DNA of 64,000 bases from Luteolibacter arcticus (GTDB lineage: Bacteria; Verrucomicrobiota; Verrucomicrobiia; Verrucomicrobiales; Akkermansiaceae): positions 868,001 through 932,000 of the forward strand of contig NZ_JAPDDT010000001.1 in NCBI RefSeq assembly GCF_025950235.1. The letters run 5' to 3'. This document shows positions 62,194-64,000 of this stretch, one piece after another (the first letter of the stretch is position 1; every line of letters begins with the position of its first letter). A program made the position numbers and the translations under genes. The notes beneath the pieces were generated by a model. That model worked only from the letters and a program-made list of their open reading frames with translations. It was not told the origin of the DNA and did no database searches.

Positions 62194-62952
62194 ATGACCC
62201 GATCCGCCTTCCCGCTTGCCGGGGCGAGGCCGGGGCGGTTGTCTGCCACCGTGCCGACCGTCTTCACCCCGTTTTCCGCCACCCACGGCTGGGCCATGGT
62301 GGCGGGATTGGTCGGGATCGCAGCGATCATTTCCTGGGGAAAGTCGGGCGAGCGGAACGAGCGGCTCGCCCGCGGCCTGCTCACCTTCCTGTGTCTCATG
62401 GCCTTCGGCTACACCCAGGCGGCATGGATGAACATCGATGGCGACCCGGATCTGGACAGCTCGTTGCCGCTGCACCTGTGCGATCTCTCGGCATTCATTG
62501 CCGGTTTCGCCCTGCTGACGGGGAAGCGGCTGCTGTGCACGCTGACGTATTTCTGGGGTCTGGCGGGGGCGATCCAGGCCTTGCTCACCCCGGCAATCAC
62601 GGTGGGCTTCCCCCACCCCGCCTTCGTGGCGTTCTTCGTCCATCACTTCGCGCTCGTGGCAGCCGCTCTCTACCTGCCCATCGTCCGAGGCTGGCGTGCC
62701 GACCGGCCGTGGTGGAAGGGACCGCTGACGGCCCTGCTCATAGGGAATATCTACTTGCTCCTCTCGATGGCGGTAAATGCGTGGCTGGGCACGAATTTCG
62801 GCTTCACCGCCCGCAAGCCGGTGAACCCCAGCCTGCTGGACCACATGGGGCCCTGGCCCTACTACCTGCTGGGAATGCAGGTGCTGGCGGTGGTGCTGTT
62901 CTCGCTGCTGGCGCTGCCGGTGCTCTCTCGGAAAGCCGTGGCCAAGAGCTAA
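62194..62952 (+). CDS. TIGR02206/YwaF-like integral membrane protein
   Basis: 252 residues from ATG 62194 with about six or seven membrane helices. LPLHLCDLSAFIAGFALLT is the family's hallmark segment (LHLC-D). It is followed by LLCTLTYFWGLAGAIQALLTPAI, FFVHHFALVAAALYLPI and LDHMGPWPYYLLGMQVLAVVL. The function of this family is not known. It is divergent from the exported TIM-barrel gene, 55 bases away. Confidence 0.82.
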   Translation: MTRSAFPLAGARPGRLSATVPTVFTPFSATHGWAMVAGLVGIAAIISWGKSGERNERLARGLLTFLCLMAFGYTQAAWMNIDGDPDLDSSLPLHLCDLSAFIAGFALLTGKRLLCTLTYFWGLAGAIQALLTPAITVGFPHPAFVAFFVHHFALVAAALYLPIVRGWRADRPWWKGPLTALLIGNIYLLLSMAVNAWLGTNFGFTARKPVNPSLLDHMGPWPYYLLGMQVLAVVLFSLLALPVLSRKAVAKS

Positions 62953-62978
62953 GGTTTTCGGCGTTGGCACGTTCCTCA

Positions 62979-63770
62979 ATGGTGCCTCCACGAGCGTGTG
63001 TGAAACCATGGACATTGCTGATGGCAGTGGTGATTGGCCTTGCTCCGTCACAAGGGCAGGATTCCCAGCCCTTTCATTGCCGCATGCCACCACAGTGGCG
63101 TTTCAGCGACGCCGAGGCAGGCCCGCCTGCCAAAATCGAGGAAGCCTTGGGAAAGATCCTTGCCGATCCTGAATCAACGGAGCGGGAATCCGCCGCCTTC
63201 CTGTTGTGGCGCAACCGCAGCTTCATTCACGCCAAAGCGGTGATCGAGCTGGCCGAAACGACACGTGGGGCGCTGGCGGCGGAGGTCACGGCCGGGCTGA
63301 AACCGGAGACGATTCGGCGGGAAGTGGAGTCAGCCGATCCGCGGTGGGGCTTCTGGCTGGCCTACCTACGCCCCCAAGCCGAACTGGTGGACATTTTGAT
63401 GGAAAAGACCCGGGGAAGCTTCCAGACCGGCGCGGTTCTCGCCCTCGGGCGGTCGCGAGACCCGCGGGCGCTAGGTCCCTTGCTTGCGCTCCTCAGGGAC
63501 TCGAAAACGCCCTTGCGCGGTTTCACGGCATGCGCGTTGCGAGATTTCGGCTCGGTGGATGCCGAGGCAGATCTGATTGCGGCGTTGTCTGAAAGTGACG
63601 ATTTGTGGCTGCAAGTGAATGCCTGCGACGCCCTGGCCAAAATCGGCACGGAACGGGCCCTGCCGGCATTGCGTCGGCTAACGGCCGCCTCGCAGCCGGT
63701 TGGAGCCTTAAACACCAAGACCAGTGCTTCCCGCGCCATCCGGGAAATCCAAACACGGGGTCAAAAGTAG
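62979..63770 (+). CDS. Secreted HEAT-repeat-like protein
   Basis: 263 residues from ATG 62979; the GTG at 63000 is an alternative start just before the hydrophobic signal (PWTLLMAVVIGLAPSQG). Helical repeats of about 30 residues follow, e.g. TGAVLALGRSRDPRALGPLLALLRDSKTP, LRGFTACALRDFGSVDAEADLIAALSESD and WLQVNACDALAKIGTERALPALRRL. They fit HEAT/PBS-lyase repeats used for protein binding. The first ~110 residues have the repeats degraded. No enzymatic role is suggested. Confidence 0.78.
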   Translation: MVPPRACVKPWTLLMAVVIGLAPSQGQDSQPFHCRMPPQWRFSDAEAGPPAKIEEALGKILADPESTERESAAFLLWRNRSFIHAKAVIELAETTRGALAAEVTAGLKPETIRREVESADPRWGFWLAYLRPQAELVDILMEKTRGSFQTGAVLALGRSRDPRALGPLLALLRDSKTPLRGFTACALRDFGSVDAEADLIAALSESDDLWLQVNACDALAKIGTERALPALRRLTAASQPVGALNTKTSASRAIREIQTRGQK

Positions 63771-63869
63771 TCGATTCTGCTCCAAAGCGAGGACAACCCC
63801 GATCTCCCGGATTTTGCTGCGGGGGAAATGATTTGGTCGCCGGGAGTCCCGGCGTTATATCGCCCGCGC

Positions 63870-64000
63870 ATGAGCGAAGCCCCACCGAAGCGCCCCCGAG
63901 TCAACGTCCGTCGCCCCGACGTGATGACGCAGGTCAATGCCGAGGTGGAGCGCCACTACCGGTCGTCTATCGTCGAGCGGATCCGCGCCAATGGCGGCGA
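63870..64000 (+). CDS. ispH: Probable 4-hydroxy-3-methylbut-2-enyl diphosphate reductase, N-terminal fragment
   Basis: Only the first 43 codons are present and the frame is open at the window end. The start ATG 63870 gives MSEAPPKRPRVNVRRPDVM, then TQVNAEVERHYRSSIVERIR. The latter resembles the N-terminal extension of the cyanobacterial/plant-type IspH, whose Fe-S cysteines come later and are not visible. The call depends on the pattern E-[VH]-x(3)-Y-x-S-x-[IL] and is tentative. Confidence 0.5.
   Translation, partial: MSEAPPKRPRVNVRRPDVMTQVNAEVERHYRSSIVERIRANGG

Noticed and set aside
61323..63770. 815-codon plus-strand frame across three loci
   Set aside because: The first part is antisense to the exported TIM-barrel gene and the next part is out of frame with the YwaF-like gene; only the end, from 62979, is a plausible gene.

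Overview
The window is GC-rich, densely coded chromosomal DNA from a bacterium that is most likely a member of the Verrucomicrobiota (Verrucomicrobiales, near Luteolibacter/Haloferula). This placement is inferred from gene content, not from an rRNA gene. The clues are a carboxynorspermidine decarboxylase end together with biosynthetic arginine decarboxylase, verrucomicrobial-style prepilin genes, an exported formylglycine-generating enzyme, Gfo/Idh/MocA and TIM-barrel sugar enzymes, and many secreted proteins of unknown family. No tRNA, rRNA, CRISPR array, transposase, prophage or plasmid gene was seen, so this looks like ordinary chromosome with lineage-specific accessory genes.

Layout. 1-8.2 kb: the 3' end of nspC, a VanZ-like protein, a minus-strand operon (secreted acidic protein, ECF sigma factor, anti-sigma factor, ABC ATPase, ABC permease), then speA and a coiled-coil zinc-ribbon protein. 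8.2-15.8 kb: a minus-strand operon of three pilin-like proteins resembling PilV-PilW-PilX, a small plus-strand secreted protein, a three-gene cassette of unrecognised secreted proteins (A1-B1-C1), and a double-psi beta-barrel secreted protein. 16-22 kb: mutL, an IscA/HesB protein and its membrane neighbour, two less GC-rich secreted proteins, and gpmI. 22-32 kb: kup, then a five-gene lipid-degradation operon (patatin, acyl-CoA ligase, thiolase, hydratase/dehydrogenase, acyl-CoA dehydrogenase). 31.9-35.5 kb: a second copy of the secreted cassette (A2-B2-C2) and an NlpC/P60 lipoprotein. 35.5-44.2 kb: an RND efflux pump flanked by two complete two-component systems. 44.2-50.2 kb: an intergenic region with two structured repeats, putA, and a Gly/Arg-rich protein. 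50.2-64 kb: two MFS transporters, a YiiX-like lipoprotein, a formylglycine-generating enzyme, a beta-propeller-like protein, sugar oxidoreductase and epimerase genes, small conserved proteins, a HEAT-repeat protein and the start of a probable ispH.

The best candidate for something undescribed is the pair of paralogous secreted cassettes (12.2-14.7 kb and 31.9-34.4 kb). Proteins B and C are recognisably homologous between the copies. B and C overlap by four bases in both. The first gene (A) has diverged beyond recognition or been replaced. One copy lies beside the PilVWX-like operon. Other structures worth attention are two adjacent hairpin elements whose stems differ by three compensatory base pairs (44.48-44.62 kb), a four-hairpin element closed by an outer stem (55.80-55.93 kb), a perfect PmrA-type box upstream of the second response regulator, and a hexamer (TGTTAG/CTAACA) that recurs across unrelated genes and both strands.
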